Assembly (NCBI RefSeq): GCF_003473545.1
Contig: NZ_QUCM01000004.1
Coordinates: 205,950-269,949 of the forward strand
DNA length: 64,000 nucleotides
Direction: 5' to 3'
Source: Clostridium sp. AM22-11AC
Lineage (GTDB): Bacteria > Bacillota > Clostridia > Lachnospirales > Lachnospiraceae
Below the pieces are notes generated by a model. That model ran no database searches. It was given only the letters and a program-made list of their open reading frames with translations, and was not told where the DNA came from. Made by a program: the position numbers and the translations under genes. Positions 7,924 through 16,104 of this stretch are shown one piece after another. Numbering within the stretch: the first letter of the stretch is position 1; each line of letters starts with the position of its first letter.

Positions 7924-9594
7924 TCAGGCAGTGACCTGTTCCACCTCCGGGATGGGTTTGAGATTAAAATGAATTTCGATAGAAATGTGTCTTGTTTTAT
8001 CTTCGTCAATGCGTTCATGCACAACGATTTCTTTGATTAAGCGGTTAAGGGTGGCTGCGTCCAGCTCTGTGATGTTGGCATATTCCTGAATGGCTTCCAC
8101 CCATTGTTTTGCGTCATTGGCAAGCTGGACTTCATCGGACAGCCGCTTTCTGCCCTCGGACACCTTTGCTTTAAGCTCCGTCTGCTCGGTCTGTGCCTTT
8201 TCCAGCATTGTGTTGAAATTCTGCTCACTGATACGCCCTGCAATCATATCCTCATAAAGCCGCATGACCATTTTGTCCAGAACCTCAATCCGTTCCTCGT
8301 CCCTTGTAAGGGAGCGTTCCATTGCTTCCCGCTGTTCCCGCTGCTCGGTTTCACAGGTATTGGTCAGGCGGTCGGCAACCGCTTCCCCGTCCATCAGGGC
8401 AGCTCTGGCACATTCCCTGATTTTCCGCAGCACATGGCTGCAAAGGGTGTCATAGTCAATCCGGTGCTGGGTGCAGTGGTTCTTTCCAAAGGCATTGTAG
8501 GTCTTGCAGGAATAAATCTGCTGGGGATGTTTTGCGTTTGTGTAGCGTATCGTCAGCGACTTCCCACACCCGCCGCATTTTATCAGTCCGGCAAACAGGC
8601 TGATTTCATTGGTCTGCCCCGGACGCTGGCGGGATTTCAGCTTGTTCTGCACAATGTCAAAGCTCATGCGGTCAATCAGCGGTTCATGCTGTCCCTCCAC
8701 CACAATCCAGTCCTCCGGCTTCTTTTCTCCGATCGTGCCGATTTTGAAACGGTAGTCTTTTTTCTGGGAAGCAATCGCCCCGGTGTAGACGGGATTCATC
8801 AAGAGGTCTTTGATAACGGAGAAGTCCCACATATACCGTCCGTTTTCCGGGTCTTTCTTTTCCCATTTGGTGCGGGTATTGCGAAGCCCCCGTTCCCGGT
8901 TCCACCATGTGGGGCAGGGGATTTTTTCTTCCTCCAGCCGTCTGCGGATATAGTTCGGACCATGACCGTTTAGGGCATATCCGAAAATCAGCCGCACAAT
9001 CGGGGCGGTTTCCTCGTCAATGAGCAGATGGTTTTTGTCCTCCGGGTCTTTCCGATACCCAAACGGGGCAAGACACCCGGTAAACTGTCCTTTCTGCGCT
9101 TTCAGAAGATAAGAGGAATGGACTTTCTTGGAAATATCCTTGCTGTACATCTCGTTCAGGATATTCTTGAACGGGGCAATATCGTTGTTATCCCGCAGGG
9201 TGTCGATACCGTCATTCATGGCGATATAGCGGACACCGTTTCTTGGGAAAAAGTCCTCAATCAAATGCCCGGTTTGCAGATAGTTCCGCCCCAGTCGGCT
9301 GAGGTCTTTCGTGATGACAAGGTTGATTTGCCTGCGCTCAATGGCTCTCAACATTCTCTGTAAATCAGGACGCTCCATATTAAGACCTGTGAAGCCATCG
9401 TCCTGATAGACTGCCACAACCTCCCATCCCTGCTTTTCGCAGTATTTTTCCAGCATATCCCGCTGGTTGGCGATACTGGCACTTTCGCCTTGCAGGTCAT
9501 CGTCCTTTGACAGCCTGCAATAGACCGCCGCACGATAGCCCCCGGCAAGTGCCGAACCGATTGTTCTGTATTCCATTTCGTTCATCATAGCCAT
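7924..9594 (-). CDS. large serine recombinase of element A
   Basis: 556 residues. The N-terminal resolvase domain contains YRAAVYCRLSKDDD with the catalytic Ser near residue 29, then TKDLSRLGRNYLQTG; the recombinase domain follows (APFGYRKDPEDKNHLLI), then a zinc ribbon (KCGGCGK and SCKTYNAFGKNHC) and a C-terminal coiled coil. This is the TnpX/Tn4451-type family that integrates and excises circular elements. Its 3' end is 88 bp from the maff2 junction, fitting a role in that insertion. The start ATG abuts the stop of the upstream small gene (TAAATG). Confidence 0.95.
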   Translation of the reverse strand: MAMMNEMEYRTIGSALAGGYRAAVYCRLSKDDDLQGESASIANQRDMLEKYCEKQGWEVVAVYQDDGFTGLNMERPDLQRMLRAIERRQINLVITKDLSRLGRNYLQTGHLIEDFFPRNGVRYIAMNDGIDTLRDNNDIAPFKNILNEMYSKDISKKVHSSYLLKAQKGQFTGCLAPFGYRKDPEDKNHLLIDEETAPIVRLIFGYALNGHGPNYIRRRLEEEKIPCPTWWNRERGLRNTRTKWEKKDPENGRYMWDFSVIKDLLMNPVYTGAIASQKKDYRFKIGTIGEKKPEDWIVVEGQHEPLIDRMSFDIVQNKLKSRQRPGQTNEISLFAGLIKCGGCGKSLTIRYTNAKHPQQIYSCKTYNAFGKNHCTQHRIDYDTLCSHVLRKIRECARAALMDGEAVADRLTNTCETEQREQREAMERSLTRDEERIEVLDKMVMRLYEDMIAGRISEQNFNTMLEKAQTEQTELKAKVSEGRKRLSDEVQLANDAKQWVEAIQEYANITELDAATLNRLIKEIVVHERIDEDKTRHISIEIHFNLKPIPEVEQVTA

Positions 9595-9792
9595 TTACCC
9601 ACACAATCCAGACGGTATCTGGCTCTTTTGAACCTCATCTTCATTATACTTCAAATCTTTCTTTTTAGCAAGATATTCTTTTGAATTTGTCTTTCCATAT
9701 TTCTGGGAAATCAGGCTGACGAACACATCGGTTGCGTCAAGCTCCCCGTCAAACACAGTAGTCACATGAATCTCTGTTTTGTTTTTTGCCAT
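9595..9792 (-). CDS. small recombinase-linked protein
   Basis: 65 residues (MAKNKTEIHVTTVFDGELDA ... QIPSGLCG). It ends directly against the recombinase start, so the two are translationally coupled. It occupies the slot held by TnpW-like proteins in the other elements here but does not look closely related to them. It may be a recombination directionality factor or regulator; this is inferred only from position. An 18-bp stretch of its 3' end recurs in inverted orientation at 19306-19323. Confidence 0.7.
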   Translation of the reverse strand: MAKNKTEIHVTTVFDGELDATDVFVSLISQKYGKTNSKEYLAKKKDLKYNEDEVQKSQIPSGLCG

Positions 9793-10033
9793 AGGCAGTT
9801 ATCCTCCATACATGAAAATAGCCAGACAGAGGGAGTCGGCAACGAAGTCCGGCAACGGGCTTCAAAAGACCTTGCAAACAATCTCAATCTGGCGATGATT
9901 ACTATTTATACTTTTCTTTTATTTTTCTGTTGTTTTGGTTGTTATAAGGGAGAAAAGTCCGCAGTTATGGGATTTTCCCCGGCAACCGGCTCGGCAACGG
10001 GATAGCAACAGGGGGTGCAACGGGCTGCCATTT

Positions 10034-11428
10034 TCAGAATGGAAGTTCCATCTGTTCTGTGACCTCCACAAAACCGTCCGTCGTTTTTTCAGACGGGTTG
10101 CCGGAGTCCGTTGCCGGGTTTTCACGCTCCCAGCCCTTTTGTCTGCCATATTCTGAAAACATTCTTGGGTTCGGGAAGTACCGCCAGCGGTCAATGCACT
10201 GGTTCATAATCTCGTTGATTTCCCGGATTTCCCATTGTTTCGGCTCGTCAAAGGCATGGTTCAAGGCTTCCTTGTAGAGCTGCTTGGAGCAGACCATGCT
10301 CCCGGTGTACTTATCAAGATACGCCTGTATCATCCCGGCTTTGGTGTCCTCCGGCATAAAATCCCGCTGGTGTTCTTTGAGATACCGCTGCATGGCGGGG
10401 CTGAAAGCCAGCTTGAACCTGCCGCTTCGGTAAATCTCCATCGCTTCTGCCCACATCTGCTCGATATAGGCTCTGGAAGCAGCTTCATCCTCCAAAATGT
10501 GAACCTCGGCTTGCTCCGGGTACACCATGACGGGGATAAAGCGGCGATTGCCGGAACGGTCAAGGGGAAGAAAATCAAGAGCATTGGAAGTGCCGCCAAA
10601 CACGCACTGACGTGGGCGGTCTGCCGGGTGGGTTTCATAGGGTATCTTGTAAACCTCTTTCTGCCGGCTTAAAAACGACTTGATTTCCTCAATGCTCTTG
10701 GCGTTTGCGGTTGCCATCATTTCCGACATTTCGATCATCCAGTGACCTTGCAGCTTGCGGTACACATTGTCATCGTCCAGCTTCCGCAAATCATCGGAGA
10801 ACCACTCGTCCCGGACTGCCAGCAGACGGAAGAAGGTGGACTTGCCAGCCCCCTGACCGCCTACCAGACAGAGCATGATTTCAAATTTGCATCCCGGCTG
10901 AAAGGCTCGTGAGATTGCACCCAGCAAGAACAGCTTCAATGCTTCATAGGTGTAATCGTCTGCGTCAGCCCCCAGAAAGTGCCGCAGGCAGAAACGGATT
11001 CGCTCTGTCCCGTCCCACACCAGGGAACTTAAATAGTCCCGGATGGGATGGTACTTGTTTTCATTCGCCACAATCCCGATAGCGTTATCAATCTTTTTCT
11101 CATTGGTAAGCCCGTAAGTTTCTTCCAGATAAAGAAGCAGATACTTCATGTCCGTATCGTTTAAGGCGGTGCTTTCCCTGTGGAAGCCGATGGGCCTTAT
11201 GATGTCCTTGCGGTCGGTCAGGATGTTGTATGCGATAGCCCCGGAAAGCAGAGGGTCACGCTGGAATACGGTCAGGCAGTTCCGTATGCTCTGGCGGACA
11301 CCGCCTTTCTCGGTGGTTTCCAGCCCCGCCTTGATTTCCTCAATGCTCTGGGGCGGCTGCATGGCGTTCATGGTGTTTTTTAGTTCTTGCTGCGTCTGCG
11401 GCTGCAAGCTCTGCCATTCGCTGTTCAA
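10034..11428 (-). CDS. VapE-like SF3 helicase/primase-associated ATPase
   Basis: 464 residues, VapE (virulence-associated E) family. Walker A is LVGGQGAGKSTFFRLLA, followed by WMIEMSEMMATANAKSIEEIKSF and the conserved GGTSNALDFLPLDRSGNRRF region. These proteins unwind DNA for replication of phage-like and integrative elements. The start is a TTG at 11428, overlapping the primase gene by 89 bp, an arrangement shared with element B. It probably drives replication of the excised circle together with the primase. Confidence 0.9.
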   Translation of the reverse strand: MNSEWQSLQPQTQQELKNTMNAMQPPQSIEEIKAGLETTEKGGVRQSIRNCLTVFQRDPLLSGAIAYNILTDRKDIIRPIGFHRESTALNDTDMKYLLLYLEETYGLTNEKKIDNAIGIVANENKYHPIRDYLSSLVWDGTERIRFCLRHFLGADADDYTYEALKLFLLGAISRAFQPGCKFEIMLCLVGGQGAGKSTFFRLLAVRDEWFSDDLRKLDDDNVYRKLQGHWMIEMSEMMATANAKSIEEIKSFLSRQKEVYKIPYETHPADRPRQCVFGGTSNALDFLPLDRSGNRRFIPVMVYPEQAEVHILEDEAASRAYIEQMWAEAMEIYRSGRFKLAFSPAMQRYLKEHQRDFMPEDTKAGMIQAYLDKYTGSMVCSKQLYKEALNHAFDEPKQWEIREINEIMNQCIDRWRYFPNPRMFSEYGRQKGWERENPATDSGNPSEKTTDGFVEVTEQMELPF

Positions 11429-11984
11429 GCTGTATCACATCCTTTCCGTAGTCCGTAATCAAAGCCGCTTTTTCCTCTGTCTCCCCGAACAGAAGCACAT
11501 CCAGCAGATATTCCACTTGGTCATGCTTCTGTAAGGCTTCCACAAACCGGGGATGAAAGGCTTCCTCCGGGGAGTGCGGGGCATATTCCTTTCTCCATGA
11601 CCGAAGCAGATGGAGATAATCGGCAAGGATACGGAAGCAGCGGTTCTTTGCTTCCTGAAACTGTTCCTCCGGGGATTTCTGCCGGGGCTTGGGCTTTTTT
11701 GCCTTTCCCGGCGGCTTCCAATCCTCATAGGAAAGCCCGAAGTCCTGTGCCAGCTGTACGGCGGCTTCTTTCTTTCCCAGCCCATACAGGGCGGCGGCAA
11801 AATCAATCACATCCCCATCCGCACCGCAGCCGAAGCAGTGGTAACGCCGATCCAGCTTCATGCTTGGGGTTTTATCGTTATGGAACGGGCAGCAAGCCAT
11901 CCCGTTCCGGCCTACACGGATTCCATAATTCTCCGCAGCCTGTCTTGTTGTGACGGACTGCTTCACAGCTTCAAATACATTCAA
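11340..11984 (-). CDS. CHC2 zinc-finger primase-like protein
   Basis: 214 residues. The DnaG-type CHC2 zinc ribbon is intact, Cys32, His35, Cys50 and Cys53 in CCPFHNDKTPSMKLDRRYHC and the following FGCGADG. No TOPRIM domain follows, so it is a short primase or zinc-finger partner of the adjacent helicase. The start is TTG at 11984 behind AAGGAGG. It follows a terminator-like hairpin after the relaxase gene and overlaps the helicase gene. Confidence 0.9.
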   Translation of the reverse strand: MNVFEAVKQSVTTRQAAENYGIRVGRNGMACCPFHNDKTPSMKLDRRYHCFGCGADGDVIDFAAALYGLGKKEAAVQLAQDFGLSYEDWKPPGKAKKPKPRQKSPEEQFQEAKNRCFRILADYLHLLRSWRKEYAPHSPEEAFHPRFVEALQKHDQVEYLLDVLLFGETEEKAALITDYGKDVIQLEQRMAELAAADAARTKKHHERHAAAPEH

Positions 11985-12011
11985 ATCTATCCCTCCTTGA
12001 AAAAAAGAAAA

Positions 12012-12046
12012 GCACCTGACATTCTCAATCTGAAAATGGCAAGTGC
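12012..12046 (-). terminator. terminator between relaxase and primase genes of element A
   Basis: On the minus strand GCACTTGCCATT pairs with AATGTCAGGTGC (11 of 12 positions including one G-T) and is followed by TTTTCTTTTTTT. It sits just after the relaxase stop. Element B has a hairpin with a T-run in the same place. Confidence 0.75.
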
Positions 12047-12049
12047 CTG

Positions 12050-13630
12050 TTAAAGTTCCATATCCTGTTGTTTGTGTTTTGTCTGCACCGGGGCAGTTCT
12101 TTGTGCTTTTTTCTCGTCAGCCTTATCCTGCAAGACTTCTTTGATAGGCTGTTTCTTGGGCGGCTCTTTGCTTTCTTCTGTGCCGGGGGTGGCTTTCCGT
12201 ACCCAGTAGCGAATGTCCCGCAGCTTCTTCAAATCCTCCTGTACCTCGGTCAGCGGTGTTTTCAGGGCTGCAATTTCTTCCAGAAGCGTTTCCTTCTCCT
12301 CTTGCAGCTCCTTTTGGGTGCTGTCCTTATCGTCCGGGTGCTTGGCAAGGTAGGCGGCGGCTTTCGCATACCGGGCAACCTCCTGGTGTTCCTGTTTGAA
12401 TTTCTCCTTTGTTTTCTTGAAAAATATCTTCTGGTACTTCTCATAGACAGGCTTACATTCCTTGCAGTCTGTCCGGCTGGCAAGAATCCCGTCAATCACT
12501 TTGCTGCGGGCTTCCTTTGGCTTCATCTGACTGCGGTAATCTGCGGCTGATTTCCCGGAAGATTCCAGAAATACTTCTAAGTCCTCCACAGTAGAAAGCC
12601 CCTTTTGACGGAGATAGGACAGGGCTTCGCTGACTGCCTTTAAGTCCTGTGAAGTCCCCCGGTTCTGTCCAGCCCTCGTCCAGTCCTTCCGTTCTTCCTT
12701 TCGTATCTCCATATACTTCATCAGCAGATTGGGAAGAAGTGTCGCTTCCTCCGCCGCTTTTTGTGCAAGCAGCTCCTTCCGTTTTTCTCCCAGCTCGGTA
12801 ATCCAGCCTTTGAGGTTTTGGATAAGCTGCCGGATGGACTTCATTAGGCGGTTGGCAGCTTTGATTTCCCGGTTCAGGTTGCCGATATTTGTCTGGATAC
12901 CACGCTTTTCCATCTGCTGGACAGCAGCCCCCTCATGGACAGCAGGGATAATATCAAGCCCCTGTCTGGCATAGGAACGCAAGTCCACACGCTCCGGACG
13001 GTCATTGGCTTCCAGATAGCGGTTCTGGATGACCTCCCATTCATGCCGCCAGATTTCACAATATTTCTGGTCGTTCCAGTCCACCGTATCCTCCTTGTGG
13101 CTTTTCCACCTGCCAGATGGCAGCTTTATCCGTTCCCCATTCTCGTCAAGGTCATAAACCTTGCGGCTCTTGGGAAGCCATTTCCCATGCTCATCCATTG
13201 CCCGCATAGTCAGCAGGACATGGGCGTGGGGATTGTGTCCCGGCGGATGGGGGTCATGGATTGCAAAATCAGCAATCATGCCTTTGGAAACAAACTGCTG
13301 TTCACAAAACTCCCGGACAAGGACAGCGTACTGGTCGGGCGGTATCTCTCTGGGAATGGTAAGCACCCACCGCCTCGCAAGCTGGGAGTTCCATTGTTTT
13401 TCCACCGCTTCGGCGGCGTTCCATAAAGTATTGCGGTCTGCATACTCCGGCGGGGCATTTGCCGGAAGCAGGATTTCATTGTGGACGATACCACGCTTTT
13501 CCGGGTAGTGCTTCACTTGCTGGTCATATTCACAGAACAGTTTTTCGCCGCTTTGGTAAGCAGCGGCGGCAACCGCAGACTGTCGCTGGCTGCGCTGAAC
13601 AATCGTGATTTCGTTGTGTGGGCAGGGCAT
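12050..13630 (-). CDS. mobA: MobA/MobL-family relaxase of element A
   Basis: 526 residues. The N-terminal relaxase core shows SQRQSAVAAAAYQSGEKLFC, an early tyrosine-containing YRSGEKL-type motif, and the metal-binding three-His motif in HDPHPPGHNPHAHVLLTMR. The C-terminal half is coiled and charged. It should nick oriT of the element and lead the strand through a helper T4SS, such as the host ICE when intact. It overlaps nothing upstream; the 180-bp region before it holds a terminator for the cargo genes and may contain oriT. Confidence 0.92.
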   Translation of the reverse strand: MPCPHNEITIVQRSQRQSAVAAAAYQSGEKLFCEYDQQVKHYPEKRGIVHNEILLPANAPPEYADRNTLWNAAEAVEKQWNSQLARRWVLTIPREIPPDQYAVLVREFCEQQFVSKGMIADFAIHDPHPPGHNPHAHVLLTMRAMDEHGKWLPKSRKVYDLDENGERIKLPSGRWKSHKEDTVDWNDQKYCEIWRHEWEVIQNRYLEANDRPERVDLRSYARQGLDIIPAVHEGAAVQQMEKRGIQTNIGNLNREIKAANRLMKSIRQLIQNLKGWITELGEKRKELLAQKAAEEATLLPNLLMKYMEIRKEERKDWTRAGQNRGTSQDLKAVSEALSYLRQKGLSTVEDLEVFLESSGKSAADYRSQMKPKEARSKVIDGILASRTDCKECKPVYEKYQKIFFKKTKEKFKQEHQEVARYAKAAAYLAKHPDDKDSTQKELQEEKETLLEEIAALKTPLTEVQEDLKKLRDIRYWVRKATPGTEESKEPPKKQPIKEVLQDKADEKKAQRTAPVQTKHKQQDMEL

Positions 13631-13691
13631 TTCGTGTCCCTCCTTTCGGTAATTGGTGGATGGGGTGGCGTTTTACCACCTCATTTTGGCA

Positions 13692-13727
13692 GAAAAAAAG
13701 CAGGAGACCTTTTTCAGATTTCCTGCT
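13692..13727 (-). terminator. terminator of the element A cargo transcript
   Basis: On the minus strand AGCAGGA pairs with TCCTGCT around a loop, followed by TTTTTTTCT. The same module, with related flanks (GTGCCGCTG and GATATTTAGCTG), is found at 26016-26110 upstream of mobC in element D. Confidence 0.75.
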
Positions 13728-13812
13728 CGGTGTGCCGCTGTGAAGGCGGCGGATATTTAGCTGTAAAAGTTCGGGACAAGTTGACCCGATGGGTAGATGG
13801 TACACTTAAAAA

Positions 13813-14217
13813 TTATGGTTCTCTTGTCATTAGCTCATTAGCATAATGATTAAGAGCTTCACAAGGTTCATATTTGCATTTATAACCAATACCGTCAATT
13901 ATAATAAATGGATTGTATGCTATAATCTCCACTTGAGAACCATCTGCCAAAGACAGAGTGAAAATAACTGCTTGTCCGGCATATTCTGTATATGAGTTGT
14001 CCTTATTGTAAATAACTACCTCATTGAGATATGATACTAATTCCTCTGTTTCTACTATCTGAATTGTTGTATCAGGTGGCGATAACCGAACACTTGCCGA
14101 AGTAATATCTGCTGCCTCTAAATCTTTGAATGGTCTATGAGCAGAAAACAAAAGAAAGCTAATACCTATACCGATTAAACATATCAGTGCAATTAACAAA
14201 AACTTTTTATGCTTCAT
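13813..14217 (-). CDS. hypothetical membrane-anchored protein (cargo of A)
   Basis: 134 residues. An N-terminal hydrophobic segment (KKFLLIALICLIGIGISFLLF) anchors or exports a small domain with a beta-rich look (AVIFTLSLADGSQVEIIAYN) and two cysteines (KCKYEPCEA). I do not recognise the family. It lies between the relaxase and a CPCC protein gene in a low-GC cargo block, clearly more AT-rich than the mobility genes around it, which suggests separate acquisition. Confidence 0.7.
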   Translation of the reverse strand: MKHKKFLLIALICLIGIGISFLLFSAHRPFKDLEAADITSASVRLSPPDTTIQIVETEELVSYLNEVVIYNKDNSYTEYAGQAVIFTLSLADGSQVEIIAYNPFIIIDGIGYKCKYEPCEALNHYANELMTREP

Positions 14218-14238
14218 TTGATTCTCCTTTACACACTA

Positions 14239-14493
14239 CTATGAAATTTCTTTTTCATCATCTCTTGGTAGTCGGACATAACACACCATTTCTTTTTCAC
14301 AAGCTCCGAATGTTGAGAAATTTAATTTTGCTTCTTTTAGTGTTATTCCATGATTAGAGTCGCTTGGTTCGTTATCAGAAGCAATGAACGGGTCATTCTC
14401 CCAAAAACAAACGGGACAGATATACCCACAATCTTCATTTGCCGGAACATTATAGGTAAAATATCCGCAGCAAGGACATTGGTATTTTTTCAT
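14239..14493 (-). CDS. CPCC-family cysteine-rich protein (cargo of A)
   Basis: 84 residues from the ATG at 14493 behind GGGAGG. The start MKKYQCPCCGYFTYNVPANE and the later CGYICPVCFWENDP carry two CxxC pairs, the signature of the CPCC cysteine-rich family (zinc-binding domain, function unknown). Such genes are common as single cargo genes near effector and immunity loci in Bacillota. It forms a two-gene cargo block with the membrane protein downstream. Confidence 0.8.
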   Translation of the reverse strand: MKKYQCPCCGYFTYNVPANEDCGYICPVCFWENDPFIASDNEPSDSNHGITLKEAKLNFSTFGACEKEMVCYVRLPRDDEKEIS

Positions 14494-14589
14494 ATAAACC
14501 TCCCGTTTAAGCCTTGACCTCAAATTCCTGATTTATTTCTGACTTTATTATACTGCATCGCCTATCGAAAAGATATCGTATTTTATGAA

Positions 14590-14804
14590 ACTTGTCGCCT
14601 GGGAACAGCTTGCAACGCAAGGTGTCCCCAGACGGCAAGTCCACAAAAGGGTAGCTGGCGGCAGCCAGCGCAGGGGAAGCGTAGCGTCTCCTGTATGATT
14701 TGGAGCAGACCATGACTGCGGAAAATCACAGCCCTCCGGCGAGGAGCCTTCGGAGAACGCAATGCACCGACCTCTGGGTGGTGTATAATTGCGCCCTTAG
14801 TAAA
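14590..14804. other. conserved structured noncoding region of element A (counterpart in C)
   Basis: No convincing gene. The region starts with an imperfect long hairpin, ACTTGTCGCCTGGG to AGACGGCAAGT, containing an inner GCTTGCAACGCAAGG stem, and ends with CGCCCTTAGTAAACTAAGGGG followed by TTTCCGGCTT. Both landmarks recur in element C (44326-44580): GACGGCAAGTCCACA and GCGCCCTTTAGTTCCTAAAGGGG. It lies between DUF3847 and the cargo genes. Confidence 0.55.
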
Positions 14805-15101
14805 CTAAGGGGTTTCCGGCTTCTCCCGTTCCAACAGTTTTTTCAATAGTTCCTGCGTGTCCTGCCTGTGAAAAATGAGTTTCAACAACAGCATGACATC
14901 ATCATCTGTCAGGCGTTCCGGCTCTTGCAGAAAACTTTCCAGCATACCGCCACGAGTACAGAGCCGGTGTGTCCGTTCCTTTCGGGTAAGCTGCTTCAAC
15001 TGGTGCTGCAATGCCTTTTCATCATTGATGGCTTTTCGCAGCTTCTTTTCACACTTTTCCAACTCCCGGTTGAGATTTTCCAGCTTTGAGGTATCAGGCA
15101 A
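14805..15101 (-). CDS. DUF3847-family protein
   Basis: 98 residues; coiled-coil N-terminal half (LENLNRELEKCEKKLRKAIN) followed by the conserved RKERTHRLCTRGGMLES segment that defines DUF3847 proteins of mobilizable elements. A homologue lies beside the relaxase of element C at 42992-43351 (KRTHRLCNLGGTIES). These proteins accompany MobA/MobL relaxases and may be relaxosome accessories; this is inference from position. It overlaps the upstream HTH gene by 8 bp. Confidence 0.85.
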   Translation of the reverse strand: MPDTSKLENLNRELEKCEKKLRKAINDEKALQHQLKQLTRKERTHRLCTRGGMLESFLQEPERLTDDDVMLLLKLIFHRQDTQELLKKLLEREKPETP

Positions 15102-15435
15102 GGGCAGCGTCCTCCTTTCCCGGTATCAGCACATAAATCCTGTTTGGTTCTCCAACGCCCTGACGCACCCGCATGATAAGTCCGGCGGTTTCCAGTTCAT
15201 TCAGAGAACGCTTGACCGTCATGGGACTGCGGGACAGGACTGCGGCAATGGCTGTGACAGGGAAGCAGACAAACAGGATTCCGTTCTCGTCCTCTTGCCC
15301 TTTGGATAGCATAGCGTCCAGCATCCGGCAGTACATGACCTTTGCGGTGCTGCTGACTGGAAATCCTGTCAACGCTCTGGGAAATGGCATACATGGCGGC
15401 AATGGTGTGTCTATCATCATAAATTCAAAATTCAT
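15094..15435 (-). CDS. winged-helix replication initiator-like protein (RepA N-terminal type)
   Basis: 113 residues. It contains an HTH region (FPVTAIAAVLSRSPMTVKRS then LNELETAGLIMRV) like the N-terminal domain of RepA/replication initiator proteins, but stops shortly after (PNRIYVLIPGKED). It is shorter than the 250-residue RepA of element D, so it may be a stand-alone DNA-binding regulator or a shortened initiator. It is in an overlapping operon with DUF3847 and the upstream Cys-rich gene. Confidence 0.75.
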   Translation of the reverse strand: MNFEFMMIDTPLPPCMPFPRALTGFPVSSTAKVMYCRMLDAMLSKGQEDENGILFVCFPVTAIAAVLSRSPMTVKRSLNELETAGLIMRVRQGVGEPNRIYVLIPGKEDAALA

Positions 15436-15620
15436 TCTGTGTGTTCCTCCTTTTTCTTTGCTCGTTTGGATAAGTAACGGGGGCAGTCAACCACAACCGC
15501 CCGGAAGCTCTGCTTGCACCCATGCTGGCATTTCCGGCACAATTCGTTGTAAGTGACACGCCCCCGGCCATTGAGGTAAAAGGAAAGCTCATGCTTCCTC
15601 TTTTTGCTCATTCTCGACAT
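15432..15620 (-). CDS. small cysteine-rich basic protein
   Basis: 62 residues, very basic, with a Cys cluster CRKCQHGCKQSFRAVVVDCP that could bind zinc. Its stop overlaps the start of the next gene (ATGA), so it is the first gene of the leftward operon. A second Met (MSKKRK) is an alternative start. Related small Cys-rich proteins accompany replication genes of these elements; function unknown. Confidence 0.7.
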   Translation of the reverse strand: MSRMSKKRKHELSFYLNGRGRVTYNELCRKCQHGCKQSFRAVVVDCPRYLSKRAKKKEEHTE

Positions 15621-16104
15621 ATTGCGCTTCCTCCCGTTTTAGTGTATGGTTTCGGGGCGATTTTCGGCAAAATTACGGTTATAGAGCCGCTTAAAATCTC
15701 CCGAAGTATCAGCGATAGAGTAGACTGTCCCCCTATCAGATTGTCGTGTTTCGGTATCATTTCGGTGTCAGTTCGCCAGTTCTCCCCGGTGTCGTTCCTC
15801 CCCTGAATCTCACAGCGGCGTATCGCTCCCTTTGGTATGCTCGTTTCGGTCAGGGTTCCTCCACATCCCTGCCAAAAGTCATGGCACTACATCGCCGGGG
15901 AAGCATATCCCACACAGGCTGGTCATTCGATTGGAATAATCCATCGATGAACTACCTGTATCATAGAACATTTTTGTGCCCTGTGCCGTATGTCCACAAA
16001 GTAGGAATTCGGGGTAAAAATCAGAAATTTCCACGATTGCGGAATTGATATGGTATAATCAATTCAACGGTTATAAATGTCGTTAGAAAGGGGGAGCTGC
16101 TTCA
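15621..16104. promoter_or_regulatory. divergent control region of element A with paired XRE operators
   Basis: 484 bp without a gene, between the leftward Cys-rich operon and the rightward XRE gene. It contains a -10 box TATAAT at 16054-16059 and two TCC-N8-GGA palindromes, TCCACAAAGTAGGA (15993-16006) and TTCCACGATTGCGGAA (16029-16044). Element B has the same two palindromes with the same 36-bp start-to-start distance. Further left, 15816-15934 shares blocks with B 36567-36656 (CGGCGTATCG, TTTGGTATGCTCG, GGTCATTCGATT), so it may also carry a replication origin or structured leader. Confidence 0.7.
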
